In this document: piece by piece, positions 18,629 through 28,249 of the stretch
Numbering within the stretch: position 1 is the first letter of the stretch
How the letters are laid out: every line of letters starts with the position of its first letter
NCBI RefSeq assembly: GCF_000949475.1
Contig: NZ_JRHC01000006.1
Location: forward strand, 350,562 to 414,561
DNA from: Draconibacterium sediminis
GTDB lineage: Bacteria > Bacteroidota > Bacteroidia > Bacteroidales > Prolixibacteraceae
Length of the DNA stretch: 64,000 nucleotides
Direction of reading: 5' to 3'
Translations under genes and position numbers: made by a program
Notes under the pieces: model-generated
The model's input: only the letters and a program-made list of their open reading frames with translations
What the model was told of the DNA's origin: nothing
Databases searched by the model: none

Positions 18629-18763
18629 TTATTTTAAAAGTATATTCAATCTCTTTAATTCTCCTTCCCAAATTTCAGTTCCTAAACCTGAAGTTGGATT
18701 GTTTTCGATCCTATTATTATGGATGGTTATAAAACGATTTTGTGCAATTGCATAAAATGGATG
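18629..18763 (-). pseudogene. C-terminal relic of a right-handed beta-helix-like secreted protein
   Basis: The minus strand from about 18763 to a TAA at 18629-18631 reads HPFYAIAQNRFITIHNN, RIENNPTSGLGTEIWEGE and LKRLNILLK. The spaced N-x-I/R-I-x-x-N pattern is that of parallel beta-helix (PbH1) proteins such as PL6-type lyases. The frame has no start: stop codons close it a few codons upstream, while another frame there continues CDTDGPDNDFLTIH, which suggests at least one frameshift. It therefore looks like a decayed gene that once stood ahead of the lyase cluster. Family assignment is an inference from a short segment. Confidence 0.5.
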
Positions 18764-19023
18764 GTCAGGAAATCATTATCCGGACCGTCGGTATCGCACA
18801 GTCCTCATGTGTGTTTTTCGTTTTGGGGCCTGCTGCTTGTCCCGCAACATATTGGCTTTAACCCTTTATGGTAATTACAACAGTTTTCTACAAATAATCA
18901 GATTCGTGATTTTTCCAACAGGGCATTCTTCTTGTTGCAAGGTCATCCGGGGTTATTACAACTACTCAGAATCAATGTTCTATTCGTGTTCAAATCTGGA
19001 GATGCCCTCTAGCCTGTTAAAAC
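18764..19023. other. Gene-free stretch between relic and buk
   Basis: No credible gene. The minus strand shows CDTDGPDNDFLTIH just ahead of the beta-helix relic, probably part of the same decayed gene. The rest is low in coding signal. It must contain the 3' end of the buk transcript, but I see no convincing terminator hairpin with a T-run. Confidence 0.4.
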
Positions 19024-20106
19024 TTAATCTGCTTTTTTAATATACTCTTTGGCAACAACCTCGCCACTGGCAACACGAAGCGCGTTATTGGCCAGTGCTT
19101 CCAGTTCGTCTTCACCGGGATATACAAACACGTCGGAAATAAAACCCGCTTTATCTCGGATATAGTTTTCCAGATGTTTATTGTAGGCCAAACCACCGGT
19201 TAATAATATCCCGTCGACTTTACCTTCGAGTACAATGGCCATTTCACCAATCATTTTGGAAACCTGGTAAAACAAAGCTTCCTGAACCAACTTTGCTTTT
19301 TCGTCACCTTTTTCAACACGTTTCTCCACTTCCAAAGCGTCGTTTGTGCCCAGGTAAGCAACAAATCCACCTTCGCCAACCACCATTCTGCGAATTCGCT
19401 CCTGCGACATTTTTCCGCTAAAACAAAGGTCAATCACCTGTCCAACAGGTAGTGTTCCCGATCGCTCCGGGCTAAAAGCTCCTTCCCCGTCGAGCGCATT
19501 GTTTACATCGATGACGCGACCGTTTTTATGCGCTCCTACCGAAATACCACCGCCCAGATGAGCGATTATTAAACGCATCTCATCGTAATTCTTTCCCATC
19601 TTTTGGGCATGTAAACGTGCCGTTGCTTTTTGGTTTAACGCATGAAAGATCGACTGCCGCTGAAACCGCGGATGACCCGCAAAACGAGCCACATCATCCA
19701 ATTCATCGGTAACCACCGGATCGGCAATAAAAGCTTTTGCGTTTGGAATTTGCAAAGCAATATAATCGGCGAGCATAGCTCCCAAATTGCTGGCATGATG
19801 CCCCATCACTCCTTCGCGCAAGTGATCGAGCATTAAATTATTTACTTTGTAAACGCCCGATTCCAAGGGATAAGTCAGTCCGCCGCGGCCGATGATGTAT
19901 TTAATTGCATCCACTTCAATTCCTTCTTCAACCAAAGCTTCAATGATTAAACCTTTTCGAAAAGAAAACTGATCGATAATATTTTTATAGCGTAGTAGTT
20001 GCTCCAGCGGATGCCGAATGGTTTTGGAAAAAACACATTCTTTTTCGTTATAAACAGCAAATTTTGTGGAGGTAGAACCCGGATTTATTGCAAGAACCTG
20101 GTGCAT
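19024..20106 (-). CDS. buk: Butyrate kinase
   Basis: 360 residues, the usual size. The ASKHA-fold phosphate loop NPGSTSTKFAVY is at residue 8, GRGGLTYPLESGVY near 93, HLGGGISVGAHKNGRVIDVN near 205 and GILLTGGLAYN near 315; these separate it from acetate kinase. It converts butyryl-phosphate (or branched/short-chain acyl-phosphate) and ADP to the acid and ATP in the cytoplasm. It starts 8 bp after the stop of the phosphate butyryltransferase gene, so the two form an operon. In the family the pair works in either direction, for ATP from acyl-CoA or for activation of acids; branched-chain acids are also accepted. Confidence 0.93.
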   Translation of the reverse strand: MHQVLAINPGSTSTKFAVYNEKECVFSKTIRHPLEQLLRYKNIIDQFSFRKGLIIEALVEEGIEVDAIKYIIGRGGLTYPLESGVYKVNNLMLDHLREGVMGHHASNLGAMLADYIALQIPNAKAFIADPVVTDELDDVARFAGHPRFQRQSIFHALNQKATARLHAQKMGKNYDEMRLIIAHLGGGISVGAHKNGRVIDVNNALDGEGAFSPERSGTLPVGQVIDLCFSGKMSQERIRRMVVGEGGFVAYLGTNDALEVEKRVEKGDEKAKLVQEALFYQVSKMIGEMAIVLEGKVDGILLTGGLAYNKHLENYIRDKAGFISDVFVYPGEDELEALANNALRVASGEVVAKEYIKKAD

Positions 20107-20114
20107 AAAATGAT

Positions 20115-21035
20115 TTACGTATTACTAATCTGGTAACTTACAATTGATGCAAGTGCCACAGAATTCAACTTTGTTTTTCTACTGTCGCCGCGTGATGATA
20201 CCACGGCAGGTACTTTCGCTCCGGCAATAATTCCCGACATTTCGGCTTTAGCCAGTTTCGAGTTTGTTTTGTAAAAAACATTGGCCGCATCAATATTCGG
20301 GAAAAGTAAACAATCGGCATCGCCAGCAACCGGCGAGGTAAAACCTTTTACTTCGGCCGACTCGGCATTAATGGCCACATCAAGTGCCATGGGGCCATCT
20401 ACCAAACCACCTTCAATTTGGCCGTGCTCCGACATTTTGGCAATTGTAGCGCCATCCATACAAGACTGAATGGAAATTATTATCTGCTCGGTAGGTGCAA
20501 TTACCGCAACTTTTGGCTGTTCGACACCCAGCGATTTTGCTGCACAAATGAGGTAATTTGTCATTAATATCTTTTGTTTCAGATCGGGGTAAGGCAACAC
20601 AGCCGCATCACTAAAAACAAGCAGTTTGTGGTAATTCGGATTATCCATCACCGAAACGTGGCTTAATGTCCCTTTTGTCGGAACCAGGTTGTTTTCTTTT
20701 CTAAGCAAAGCACGCATAAACTTATCGGTCGATACCATTCCTTTCATCAACACATCGGCCTTGTCTTCATGAATAAGTTCTACGGCTTTGTCGATAGCTT
20801 CGCGGATTGATTTGGTATCATAGATCTGATAATCCGAGATATCGATACCCAGCTTTTTACACGATTCTTCAATAATCGTTCTGTCGCCGGTTATTATCGG
20901 TATTACAAACCCCAATTCAACAGCATCGTGCATGGCTTCCAAGGTGCTTACATCTACACCGTTAACTGCCACCACCCGTTTCGGTGGTTGCTTTTTTACT
21001 ACTTCCAGAAGTTCTGTAAAATTGTTTATACTCAT
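20115..21035 (-). CDS. ptb: Phosphate butyryltransferase
   Basis: 306 residues, as expected for Ptb (shorter than phosphate acetyltransferase). Typical blocks are DVLMKGMVSTDKFMRALL near residue 98, LSHVSVMDNPNYHKLLVFSD near 125 and a C-terminal GIIAGAKVPAVVSSRGDS. It exchanges CoA and phosphate on butyryl or other short-chain acyl groups, feeding the kinase encoded directly downstream. It is the first gene of the pair and diverges from acs across a 627-bp gap. I chose the ATG at 21033-21035, which gives the standard MSINNFTELL start. Confidence 0.93.
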   Translation of the reverse strand: MSINNFTELLEVVKKQPPKRVVAVNGVDVSTLEAMHDAVELGFVIPIITGDRTIIEESCKKLGIDISDYQIYDTKSIREAIDKAVELIHEDKADVLMKGMVSTDKFMRALLRKENNLVPTKGTLSHVSVMDNPNYHKLLVFSDAAVLPYPDLKQKILMTNYLICAAKSLGVEQPKVAVIAPTEQIIISIQSCMDGATIAKMSEHGQIEGGLVDGPMALDVAINAESAEVKGFTSPVAGDADCLLFPNIDAANVFYKTNSKLAKAEMSGIIAGAKVPAVVSSRGDSRKTKLNSVALASIVSYQISNT

Positions 21036-21662
21036 TGTTTAGCAATTTTAGCCCGAAGTTACAACGCCTGAAGTTCTCATCCGATAACTTTTCTCAGCTA
21101 TTTTTATGTTGTAAACCACCCAAATAAATTTTAAACTTAGAATTAGTATTCAGCGACTTACGATTTGATAAGAATCTGAAATTTTTTAGCCCTAAAAATT
21201 ATGTTTTTGCTTTTTTCACTAGCCCCGGAAATCTGTGCAGATTAATTTTTCAATTCAGCAGATTATGAACCTTACAAAATATATATGTGTTTAAACAGAG
21301 TGAATTCTTTTAAAATTAGGGAAAATCCCTGTCTTAATCAAATGTAAATCAATGTTTTTCAATCATTAGTATGGTGTTTTACAATATATCAAAATCTTTC
21401 TATCATAACAGATTTTATACTATTTTCAAACGTTGTAATATTAAGTTGTTTATACATGTTCAACTTGATTTCAAATCGACCATACTTCGCATTTATAATT
21501 TTCTTCGACAAATCATCCGAAGTAAATCTTCCTGCAAAAAGCAAAAACACATTTTTACCGGGAAAATATCGTGCACAAGGCATTTTTTAAGGGCTCCTGC
21601 ATTTTCTGCGGGGCCACCATTATATTCGATTCATTTTATTAATTAACCAATAGATAGCTGCG
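21036..21662. other. Divergent intergenic region between ptb and acs, with a 5'-UTR hairpin
   Basis: 627 bp, AT-rich, without a convincing gene on either strand. It must hold promoters for both ptb and acs, but no clean TAnnTTTG box with a spaced TTTG stands out. At 21592-21615, 48 bp before the acs ATG, GGCTCC-T-GCA pairs with TGC-GGGGCC around a TTTTC loop; no T-run follows, so it is more likely a leader structure than a terminator. Confidence 0.4.
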
Positions 21663-23585
21663 ATGGAAAATAAAATCACAAGTTTAGCCGAGTACTTTCA
21701 GAAGTACAAGGAAAGTGTGGCTGACCCCGATAATTTTTGGGGAAAAATAGCCGAAAGCCATTACTGGCGCAAAAAGTGGGACCAGATTCTCGATTACAAA
21801 TTTGACGGGGATGGAGCCCCGGATGTGAATTGGTTTGTGAACGGCAAACTGAACATTACCGAGAATATTTTTGAGCGTAACATGTTTATGCGAAAAGACC
21901 AGGTTGCGATTATTTGGGAACCCAACGACCCAAAAGAACCGGAAATTAAACTGACCTATGGCGAATTGTTCGAGAAAGTAAAACAATTTGCCAACGGATT
22001 AAAAAAGATCGGCGTTGAAAAAGGCGACCGTGTTGCACTGTATCTGCCCATGGTTCCTGAGCTGGCCATTGCCATGCTGGCCTGTGCCCGAATTGGCGCC
22101 ATTCACTCCATTGTTTTTGCAGGATTCTCGGCAACGGCATTGGCCGACCGTATTAACGATGCAGAGGCCAAAGTTGTAATTACTTCCGACGGTGGATTCC
22201 GCGGAACAAAATCAATTCCGCTAAAAAGTATTGCCGACGAAGCAGTTGAAAAATGTCCTTCGATAAAAACACAGGTTGTTTTAAAACGTACCGAGGAAGA
22301 AATAAAGTGGGTAGACGGCAGAGACATTTGGTGGCACGATTTGATTGCTGACATGGATTACGAAAACCAGGCAGAAACAATGGATGCCGAAGACGTACTG
22401 TTTATCCTTTACACATCAGGCTCTACCGGCAAACCAAAAGGAGTTGTACACACCACCGCCGGCTACATGGTTTATGCCGAATACACCTTTAAAAATGTAT
22501 TTCAGTACAGCGATGGTGATGTTTACTGGTGTACCGCCGATATTGGCTGGGTAACCGGCCACTCGTACATTGTTTATGGTCCGCTGTTAACCGGAGCCAC
22601 TTCCGTTATGTTTGAAGGTGTTCCAACCTGGCCAGACGCAGGGCGTTTCTGGGAAATCGTGGATAAATATAAAATCAACCAATTCTATACCGCCCCTACT
22701 GCGATTCGTGCACTGGTGGCACAAGGCGATGAATGGGTAACCAAACACGACCTGAGCTCGCTAAAAGTTCTGGGTACAGTTGGAGAACCCATCAACGAAG
22801 AAGCCTGGCGCTGGTACCACGACCTGGTTGGAAAAGGTCGTTGCCCGATTGTAGATACCTGGTGGCAAACCGAAACCGGCGGAATAATGATCACACCGCT
22901 GGCAGGAATTACACCTACCAAACCTTCATTGGCAACCTTGCCTCTACCTGGAGTCCAACCGGTATTACTGGATCACGAAGGAAAAGAATTGAAAGGCAAC
23001 AGCGTCGAAGGAATTCTTTGCATGAAACACCCGTGGCCGGGCATGTTACGCACCACCTGGGGCGATCATCAACGATGCTACCAAACCTACTTTGCATCCT
23101 TCCCCGGCTATTACCTGACCGGAGATGGCGCTAAGCGCGACGAAGAAGGTTATTACCGCATTATCGGCCGAATTGACGATGTTATCAATGTTTCGGGACA
23201 CCGTATTGGTACTGCAGAAGTGGAAGATGCCATTAACCAACATCCGAAAGTAGTTGAATCGGCTGTGGTTGGATATCCGCACGAAATTAAAGGAGCCGGC
23301 ATTTACGCTTATGTTATTTGCGAAGATATGACCGATGCTGAACTGGATAATATTGAAGCAGAAATAAAGGCTACCGTAAATAAGTTTATCGGACCAATTG
23401 CCAAACCCGATAAAATCCAAATCGTAAGCGGTCTGCCAAAAACCAGGTCGGGAAAAATTATGCGACGTATTCTGCGTAAAATCGGAGAAGGCGATGCAAC
23501 CAACCTTGGCGATACATCTACTTTACTTGATCCGGGCGTAGTTGAAGAAATTATCGACGGAGCAAAAGTTGAAGTTAAACGATAA
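21663..23585 (+). CDS. acs: Acetyl-CoA synthetase, AMP-forming
   Basis: 640 residues, full length for Acs. It has the N-terminal ACS domain, the P-loop [15 protein letters not shown] near residue 250, the WWQTETGG motif near 400, the [15 protein letters not shown] hinge near 480 and the regulatory lysine motif [15 protein letters not shown] near residue 600. It makes acetyl-CoA from acetate, CoA and ATP in the cytoplasm. That lysine is the classical acetylation site that switches Acs off, and a GNAT fusion protein and a sirtuin are encoded just downstream, which fits post-translational control. A strong terminator follows the stop. Confidence 0.96.
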   Translation: MENKITSLAEYFQKYKESVADPDNFWGKIAESHYWRKKWDQILDYKFDGDGAPDVNWFVNGKLNITENIFERNMFMRKDQVAIIWEPNDPKEPEIKLTYGELFEKVKQFANGLKKIGVEKGDRVALYLPMVPELAIAMLACARIGAIHSIVFAGFSATALADRINDAEAKVVITSDGGFRGTKSIPLKSIADEAVEKCPSIKTQVVLKRTEEEIKWVDGRDIWWHDLIADMDYENQAETMDAEDVLFILYTSGSTGKPKGVVHTTAGYMVYAEYTFKNVFQYSDGDVYWCTADIGWVTGHSYIVYGPLLTGATSVMFEGVPTWPDAGRFWEIVDKYKINQFYTAPTAIRALVAQGDEWVTKHDLSSLKVLGTVGEPINEEAWRWYHDLVGKGRCPIVDTWWQTETGGIMITPLAGITPTKPSLATLPLPGVQPVLLDHEGKELKGNSVEGILCMKHPWPGMLRTTWGDHQRCYQTYFASFPGYYLTGDGAKRDEEGYYRIIGRIDDVINVSGHRIGTAEVEDAINQHPKVVESAVVGYPHEIKGAGIYAYVICEDMTDAELDNIEAEIKATVNKFIGPIAKPDKIQIVSGLPKTRSGKIMRRILRKIGEGDATNLGDTSTLLDPGVVEEIIDGAKVEVKR

Positions 23586-23597
23586 CTCTAAATAATA

Positions 23598-23634
23598 AAC
23601 AGGCACCTTCTCTCGGAGGTGTCTGTTTTGTTTC
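23598..23634 (+). terminator. Rho-independent terminator after acs
   Basis: AACAG-G-CACCT pairs with AGGTG-T-CTGTT around an eight-base loop and runs into TTGTTT, 13 bp after the acs stop. It implies that the MFS gene downstream has its own promoter. Confidence 0.8.
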
Positions 23635-23745
23635 TCAACCTTTTTTATTACTAAACAGACAGACAGGACTTCTTGAAAAGTGTTCCTTTTGCGGAGCATT
23701 AATCTGTTTTCAGGTCCTCAAAAAAATCCAAAGAACTAAACAAAA

Positions 23746-25041
23746 ATGAAAGGACTAAAAATTACTAACCGATGGACTGTAGTGGTTGGAGCAATACTTA
23801 TACAATTGGCTCTTGGCGCTATTTATGCATGGTCGGTATTTACCGCATTATTAACCGATCCCAACGGCGACTATGGCTTCTCAGCCACACAAACCGCCTG
23901 GGTATTTTCTATTGGTCTGGCCACATTTGCCGTGGTAATGGTTTTTGCCGGAAAATGGCAAGCCAAATCAGGGCCTACAATCGTGGCATTAACCGGCGGC
24001 CTTGTTTTAGGTGCCGGATATATTTTAGGTGGAATATTTGGAAGTTCATTTCTCGCACAACTGCTGTTTATTGGAGTATTGGGAGGTGCCGGAATCGGCC
24101 TAGCCTATGTTGTTCCAATTGCTGTTGGCGTAAAATGGTTCCCCGATAAAAAAGGATTGATAACCGGGTTGGCCGTAGCCGGTTTTGGTTTTGGCGCAAC
24201 CATTTGGGTAAAACTGGCTGGTTCGTGGTTTGGCGGCCTGTTAAACACCAGCAGTGCTTTTGGCTTGCCCAGCGTGCAAAGTGTATTTGTTATTTACGGA
24301 ATTGTCTTCGCTATCATGGTCGTTTTGGGCTCTCTGGTAATGGTTAATCCACCGGCAGGTTATAAACCCGAAGGTTATGAACCACCTGTTAACCATACCG
24401 CCAAAACATCGGGTGGCGTTGAGTTTGATTCCAGCCACATGCTTCGCACAAAACAATTTTATGCCATTTGGGTGGTGTTTATCTTTTCTGCCCTTGCCGG
24501 CCTGATGGTAATTTACTGCATAAAACTTTTTGGAATAGACGCACTGGAATATAACGGAATTGCAAACGCCGGAGTTATTACCGGAACTGCCATGGCATGG
24601 TACGCTATATTTAACGGGCTGGGACGAATTGTATGGGGAATGATATCCGATAAACTCGGACGAAAACGAGCCATATTTTATATGACCCTTTTTCAGGGTG
24701 TGATTATGCTGATGATCTACCACATTTTTATTCGCTTTGGTGTAACCTCGGGGTTTATTGCCAGTGCCTGTATAATTGGCTTCAATTTTGGCGGAAACTT
24801 TGCTCTGTTCCCGGCCATTACCGCCGATTTTTTTGGTAACAACACCGTTGGAAAAAACTATGGCTGGATGTTTACAGCCTACGGTTTTGCAGGAATAGCA
24901 GGCCCACAACTTGCCGGTCATTTTAAAGATTCGGCAACAGCATCATCCGGTCCGGTCGTTTGGATGGCTCCTTTTATTATTGCCGGAGTTGCCTGTTTAA
25001 TTGGAAGCGTTATCATTTTACTCACGAAACCACCAAAATAG
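23746..25041 (+). CDS. MFS transporter, oxalate/formate antiporter-like (OFA family)
   Basis: 431 residues with about 12 hydrophobic segments. The first helix has the OFA-family sequence LALGAIYAWSVFTALL, and the loop between helices 8 and 9 carries the MFS motif DKLGRKRAIF near residue 303. The family moves small monocarboxylates or dicarboxylates (oxalate, formate, lactate, pyruvate) across the inner membrane. Its place between acs and the ADP-forming acyl-CoA synthetase suggests acetate or another short-chain acid as substrate; this is inference. Terminators before and after show it is transcribed alone. Confidence 0.85.
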   Translation: MKGLKITNRWTVVVGAILIQLALGAIYAWSVFTALLTDPNGDYGFSATQTAWVFSIGLATFAVVMVFAGKWQAKSGPTIVALTGGLVLGAGYILGGIFGSSFLAQLLFIGVLGGAGIGLAYVVPIAVGVKWFPDKKGLITGLAVAGFGFGATIWVKLAGSWFGGLLNTSSAFGLPSVQSVFVIYGIVFAIMVVLGSLVMVNPPAGYKPEGYEPPVNHTAKTSGGVEFDSSHMLRTKQFYAIWVVFIFSALAGLMVIYCIKLFGIDALEYNGIANAGVITGTAMAWYAIFNGLGRIVWGMISDKLGRKRAIFYMTLFQGVIMLMIYHIFIRFGVTSGFIASACIIGFNFGGNFALFPAITADFFGNNTVGKNYGWMFTAYGFAGIAGPQLAGHFKDSATASSGPVVWMAPFIIAGVACLIGSVIILLTKPPK

Positions 25042-25049
25042 TGAATCAG

Positions 25050-25077
25050 AAAAAGCGTCGGCAATGGCGCTTTTTTT
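25050..25077 (+). terminator. Rho-independent terminator after the MFS gene
   Basis: AAAAAGCG and CGCTTTTT form an 8-bp stem around a ten-base loop with a run of seven T. The remaining gene-free DNA up to 25341 shows nothing recognisable. Confidence 0.8.
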
Positions 25078-25341
25078 GTCTGCAAACACTGGGTTTAGCC
25101 TTTGTATGCTATATAACACGGCATTTTCTTATTGTTTTACAGCATAGTTTATCGCGGCCTTTTACACACAAAAGCTGTAACTGGCTAATTCAATTACCAT
25201 TACACTTGCGGCCCAAATAACAGCCTGTTTCCTGAACATTTTACAACTTGGTATTTTTTCATGAAATTTATGACGGATTTCGGTCAACTATTAAAATCAA
25301 CAAAATACTGACACCCGATTTAAACCAAAAAGCGAAAAAAC

Positions 25342-28035
25342 ATGGCTATAAAAAAACTCGATAGTATTTTCCGACCAAAACGAATTGCTCTGGTTGGAGT
25401 TTCAAATAATCCCGATAGTGTTGGCGGGATCACCTTACGAAATTTAGTGGGAGGAGGATTTAACGGCGTGGTCTACCCGGTAAATCCGCGGCGCGAAGCG
25501 GTTTTTGGAATTCCATGCTACCCCGATGTGAAGAGCCTGCCCAAAACCCCCGATCTGGCTGTTATTATGACCGCTGCAGATGCAGTTCCTCAATTGGTTA
25601 GGGACTGTGGTGAGGCAGGAATTCACGGAGTTATTATCATGTCGGCCGGTTTTAAGGAAGCAGGTGACGAAGGGAAAAAGCTGGAAGAGCAGGTAAAAGC
25701 TGAAAAAGCCAAATTCCCCGATATGCGAATCGTTGGTCCTAACTGTCTGGGGATACTGGTGCCGGGACTTAATATGAATGTAAGTTTCGCATCGGCCATG
25801 CCGAAAAAAGGACACGTGGCATTTATTTCGCAATCGGGCGCGCTTTGTACCTCTGTCCTCGACTGGGCGTACGAATCCAATATCGGCTTTTCCAATTTTG
25901 TTTCTATCGGTAATTCCATGGACGTCAGTTTTGGCGATCTGATCGATTATTTCGGCCAGGACCCGAACACCAAATCTATTGTTCTTTATGTTGAATCGAT
26001 TGCAAATGCGAGAACATTTATGTCGGCAGCACGGGCCTTTTCGCGCGAAAAACCAATTATCGTGTACAAATCAGGTCGCTATCCCGAATCTGCTGCTGCA
26101 GCTGCATCACATACAGGGGCAATGGCTTCTGAGGATTCGGTTTACGACGCCGTATTCCGCAGAGCAGGTTTGGCACGAGTTTTCGAATTTGGAAACATCT
26201 TCGATTTTACCGATCTGGTAGGCCGTAAACGTATTCCGAAAGGAAACCGGCTGGCGATTGTTACAAATGCAGGTGGCCCGGGAGTAATGGCAACCGACTC
26301 GCTGCTTTCAATGGGTGGAAGCCTGGTGAAATTGTCGGAAGAAACCATGCAAAAACTGAATGATTACCTGCCCTCATTTTGGTCGCACGGCAACCCGGTT
26401 GATGTATTGGGAGATGCTACACCGGAACGATTTGCAAGAGCTGCAGAAATTGTTTTGGAAGATAAAGAAGTTGATGCAGTGTTGGTGTTGTTAACTCCTC
26501 AGGCAATGACTGATCCAACAGCCACGGCAAAGGCGATTGCCAATATGTCGAAAAATACAACAAAGTCGATTATGACATCCTGGTTGGGAGGAGCGGCAAT
26601 GCATGAAGGTATTCAGATTCTCAACCAAAATGGCATTTCGAACTACCCGGCACCCGAGCAGGCCATTCGAGCTTTTATGACACTTTCTGATTATTCCGAA
26701 AATCAGCAAATATTATACGAAACGCCACGTGAGGTTCCGGTTTCGTTTCAGTACGACCGTAACGAACTTCGCCAGAAATACCTAACGCAGGTGTTCCCAA
26801 AAGCGAAAGTTCTGAACGAGGACGATTCGAAAATGCTGGTTAACGATTACGGAATCGACACTACGCACCCCACCCCGGCGGCTACCGAGGATGAAGCTGT
26901 AAAAATTGCCGAAAAGAAAGGTTACCCGGTGGTGCTGAAAATATACTCGCCGGATATTATCCATAAATCAGATGTTGGCGGTGTTGCCCTCAACATCGAA
27001 AACGAAGAAATGGTGCGGGCAACTTTCCGTAACATGGTAAAAATGGCAGCTGAAAAACGCCCCGATGCTAAAATTGAAGGTGTTACCGTACAAAAAATGG
27101 TGGATACAAAAGACGGTATCGAACTGATTGTAGGGACAAAAAAGGACCCGGTATTCGGAACGGTAATGTTGGTTGGCATGGGAGGTAGAACCGCCGAATT
27201 GTTTAAAGATCAACGTTTGGAATTCCCGCCGCTGAACGAGCACCTGGCGCGTCAAATGCTACGATCGCTTAAAATTTATCCGCTGCTGAATGGCTGGCGT
27301 GGCGATGCTCCTAAAAACATTGATAAACTGATCGAGGTACTTATCCGCATGTCGTACCTGGCTGCTGATTACCCCGAAATTGAAGAGCTCGACATTAATC
27401 CGCTTATCGTTACACCAAAAGATGTGATTGCGCTTGATGCCCGGATTGTAGTTGACGAAGAACTGCTGACTACTCCGGTAAAAGAATACTCGCACCTGAT
27501 AATGCGCCCGTACCCGGAAAGCCTTATAAAGGAAGCGACTTTACGCGATGGAACGCCAATTACGCTGCGCCCTATACGGCCCGAAGACGAACCAAGGTGG
27601 CTTGAATTGCTGGGAAGTTGTTCAAAAGAATCCATCTACCACCGTTTCCGTTACGACTTCTATTTCGATTCGCACGAGGTGGCTTCGCAGTTCTGTTTTA
27701 TCGATTACGACCGCGAAATTGCCATTGTTGCCGAACACGAGAAAGAAGACGGCAAAAAAGAGCTTATTGGTGTTGGACGATTAATTGCCGATCCCGATGT
27801 GGAAATTATGGAATACGCGGTGTTGATTACCGATAAGTGGCAGAAGAAGGAGCTTGGATTTACATTGACCAGCTACTGCCTCGAAATTGCCAAATCGCGC
27901 GGAATCAAAAAGCTGGCGGCCGAAACCACCCGCGACAATAAACCGATGATCTCCGTTTTCCGAAAACTGAATTTTAAGATCCGTTTTAACGAAGACACCA
28001 CAGTAACGGTAAACAAGGAGCTGGAGCTGGAATAA
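25342..28035 (+). CDS. ADP-forming acetate/acyl-CoA synthetase (alpha-beta) fused to a GNAT acetyltransferase (Pat-like)
   Basis: 897 residues in four parts: CoA-binding (about 8-105; IALVGVSNNPDSVGG), succinyl-CoA-ligase-like (150-460), ATP-grasp (480-700; PVVLKIYSPDIIHKSDVGGV) and GNAT (730-895; PITLRPIRPEDEPRWLELL and the acetyl-CoA site near DKWQKKELGFTLT). The order is that of the Pat/YfiQ protein acetyltransferases. The phosphorylated histidine of active acyl-CoA synthetases is present in AAASHTGAMASED (about residue 256), so the synthetase half may be functional, unlike enteric Pat. It could both make ATP from acyl-CoA and acetylate Acs. Encoded close to acs and directly upstream of a sirtuin. 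Confidence 0.9.
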   Translation: MAIKKLDSIFRPKRIALVGVSNNPDSVGGITLRNLVGGGFNGVVYPVNPRREAVFGIPCYPDVKSLPKTPDLAVIMTAADAVPQLVRDCGEAGIHGVIIMSAGFKEAGDEGKKLEEQVKAEKAKFPDMRIVGPNCLGILVPGLNMNVSFASAMPKKGHVAFISQSGALCTSVLDWAYESNIGFSNFVSIGNSMDVSFGDLIDYFGQDPNTKSIVLYVESIANARTFMSAARAFSREKPIIVYKSGRYPESAAAAASHTGAMASEDSVYDAVFRRAGLARVFEFGNIFDFTDLVGRKRIPKGNRLAIVTNAGGPGVMATDSLLSMGGSLVKLSEETMQKLNDYLPSFWSHGNPVDVLGDATPERFARAAEIVLEDKEVDAVLVLLTPQAMTDPTATAKAIANMSKNTTKSIMTSWLGGAAMHEGIQILNQNGISNYPAPEQAIRAFMTLSDYSENQQILYETPREVPVSFQYDRNELRQKYLTQVFPKAKVLNEDDSKMLVNDYGIDTTHPTPAATEDEAVKIAEKKGYPVVLKIYSPDIIHKSDVGGVALNIENEEMVRATFRNMVKMAAEKRPDAKIEGVTVQKMVDTKDGIELIVGTKKDPVFGTVMLVGMGGRTAELFKDQRLEFPPLNEHLARQMLRSLKIYPLLNGWRGDAPKNIDKLIEVLIRMSYLAADYPEIEELDINPLIVTPKDVIALDARIVVDEELLTTPVKEYSHLIMRPYPESLIKEATLRDGTPITLRPIRPEDEPRWLELLGSCSKESIYHRFRYDFYFDSHEVASQFCFIDYDREIAIVAEHEKEDGKKELIGVGRLIADPDVEIMEYAVLITDKWQKKELGFTLTSYCLEIAKSRGIKKLAAETTRDNKPMISVFRKLNFKIRFNEDTTVTVNKELELE

Positions 28036-28061
28036 AAACCTTTTACCATAAATATTGTTAT

Positions 28062-28095
28062 CTCCCGGTAAACAGCAACGTTTCCGGGAGTTTTA
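28062..28095 (+). terminator. Rho-independent terminator after the ACD-GNAT gene
   Basis: CTCCCGG-t-AAAC pairs with GTTT-CCGGGAG around AGCAAC and is followed by TTTTAA. It is a strong stem, so the sirtuin gene should have a separate start of transcription. Confidence 0.85.
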
Positions 28096-28249
28096 ACACT
28101 GATAATTCATTTGATTATATTAATAGTCATGTTTTCCGGGTTAATCCCGACTTAGTTGAGTCCATTTTTTGAGTTTCAAAAAATTGGTACGAAACTTACG
28201 TCGTTCAGAACGAATTGGGTATTTGAATGAATAGTACGGATTAAATTGT

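Noticed and set aside
24241..24921. 226-residue frame antisense to the MFS carrier
   Set aside because: It lies wholly within a strongly supported transporter gene, has no signal, motif or start context, and reads as an antisense shadow.
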